Of a DNA stretch of 59,383 nucleotides, positions 58,893 to 59,383 are shown in pieces (the stretch's first letter is position 1; the number at the start of each line of letters is the position of its first letter). The notes under the pieces are model-generated. The model had not been told where the DNA came from, did no database searches, and saw nothing but the letters and a program-made list of their open reading frames with translations. Source of the DNA: Henriciella sp. (lineage in GTDB: Bacteria > Pseudomonadota > Alphaproteobacteria > Caulobacterales > Hyphomonadaceae); the NCBI GenBank assembly GCA_012960415.1, contig DUBH01000066.1, positions 7,568-66,950 of the forward strand, read 5' to 3'. Position numbers and translations under genes: made by a program.

Positions 58893-59383
58893 TTAGACGG
58901 TACCGCCGTTGAAGGTGCGCGACAAACCACGGCGAAAGCGTTGGACAAAGCCTCTTACGCGTTCGAGCTTTTGCGATATTGCCTGGCCGCGTTCAATCAG
59001 GCCGGGTGGGTGCGGGCTGTCATAAGTCGTCAGCCTGTATTGGCCGCGAATTGTTTCGACAGACTGATGCCAGACATCTTCCCAAGGAATGAGAATAAGC
59101 GCGGGCGATTGCCGACCGTGTCTCCATGCACTTGTTATCGTGTCCATGAGAATGGCGTATCCGGGTCCGGGTGCATCGGCTCCCAGCACCGCAGTTATTG
59201 AGAGAAACTGCGCCGAATAATTGTGACCGAACTGGGCCATCTGGAAGGCTGAGATGGCGATCTCATGCAGCGCCGTCGTCTCATAGCCGCCGGTAATGTG
59301 CCAGAGATCATGCGCTTGAAGCATCCGCGTATTGAGATAGGCCAGTGGTTGGGGAAGATCAGACAGCCCGATAGCGTCCCGGT
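58893..59383 (-). CDS. Coq4 family protein (partial, N-terminus outside window)
   Basis: The last 163 residues of a Coq4-family protein; the frame is open to the right edge, where it reads DAIGLSDLPQPLAYLNTRML. Seen: the family motif HDLWHITGGYETTALHE (HDxxH-x11-E, metal site), then QFGHNYSA and a C-terminal part with PWEDVWHQSVETIR. Coq4 takes part in ubiquinone biosynthesis in the inner membrane complex; bacterial members are often found outside ubi operons. The Met at 59324 is internal, because coding sequence continues in frame upstream of it. Confidence 0.82.
   Translation of the reverse strand, partial: RDAIGLSDLPQPLAYLNTRMLQAHDLWHITGGYETTALHEIAISAFQMAQFGHNYSAQFLSITAVLGADAPGPGYAILMDTITSAWRHGRQSPALILIPWEDVWHQSVETIRGQYRLTTYDSPHPPGLIERGQAISQKLERVRGFVQRFRRGLSRTFNGGTV

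Noticed and set aside
1-59383. CRISPR arrays, insertion sequences, prophage, tRNA or rRNA genes
   Set aside because: No regular spacer repeats, transposase, integrase, phage structural gene or structural RNA signature was noticed by reading; a dedicated search was not possible.

Overview
The window looks like chromosome of a GC-rich aerobic alphaproteobacterium, most likely from the Hyphomonadales/Caulobacterales group. The basis is a heme-PAS FixL with FixJ, a ccoNOQP-GHIS-hemN block in typical alphaproteobacterial order, a Coq4-family protein, S46 and HExxH secreted peptidases, curlin-repeat proteins and dense four-base ATGA gene overlaps. The genus is an inference; no rRNA or tRNA gene was seen. 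Layout, left to right: (1) 1-6.1 kb, minus strand: an SDR oxidoreductase, an Nramp-like membrane protein overlapping an OPLAH-type 5-oxoprolinase, and the start of a [2Fe-2S] oxidoreductase subunit. (2) 6.3-10.4 kb: a secreted HExxH metalloprotease, then a PaaX-like regulator divergent from a fatty acid desaturase, with a near-consensus promoter and a 12-bp inverted repeat between them. (3) 10.4-15.2 kb, minus strand: a vitamin B12 uptake operon (outer-membrane receptor, binding lipoprotein, permease, ATPase) headed by a clear cobalamin riboswitch. (4) 15.4-20.0 kb: a 1531-residue Ig-repeat surface protein with an autotransporter-like barrel. (5) 20.0-31.6 kb: fixLJ (minus), a small Cys-containing membrane protein, and the complete cbb3 oxidase operon with its assembly genes and hemN: a microaerobic respiration module with its own oxygen sensor. 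(6) 31.6-37.6 kb: an acyl-CoA dehydrogenase divergent from a LysR regulator, an S46 peptidase, and two paralogous curlin-repeat proteins of equal length with matching promoters and separate terminators. (7) 37.8-43.3 kb: a tightly overlapped operon of two small uncharacterised proteins, a D-aminoacylase-type amidohydrolase, an epoxide-hydrolase-like enzyme, an FAD oxidoreductase and a TetR regulator, with a perfect palindrome on its -10 box. This is the best candidate for an undescribed pathway here. (8) 43.3-53.5 kb: a LysR remnant, then an IclR-centred acyl-CoA catabolic cluster (class I CoA-transferase, thiolase; divergently two acyl-CoA dehydrogenases, a CitE-like lyase, a MaoC/mesaconyl-CoA hydratase-like protein, a class III CoA-transferase and a zinc alcohol dehydrogenase), ended by a strong terminator. 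The enzyme set resembles itaconate/mesaconate-type C5-acid breakdown, but the substrate is not proven. (9) 53.6-59.4 kb: a cysteine-synthase-fold PLP enzyme, a LuxR-HTH/alpha-beta-hydrolase fusion, a Cys-rich Sel1-like exported protein, two copies of a roughly 117-bp repeat that each contain a terminator hairpin, a 5'-truncated gene remnant and a partial Coq4-family gene.
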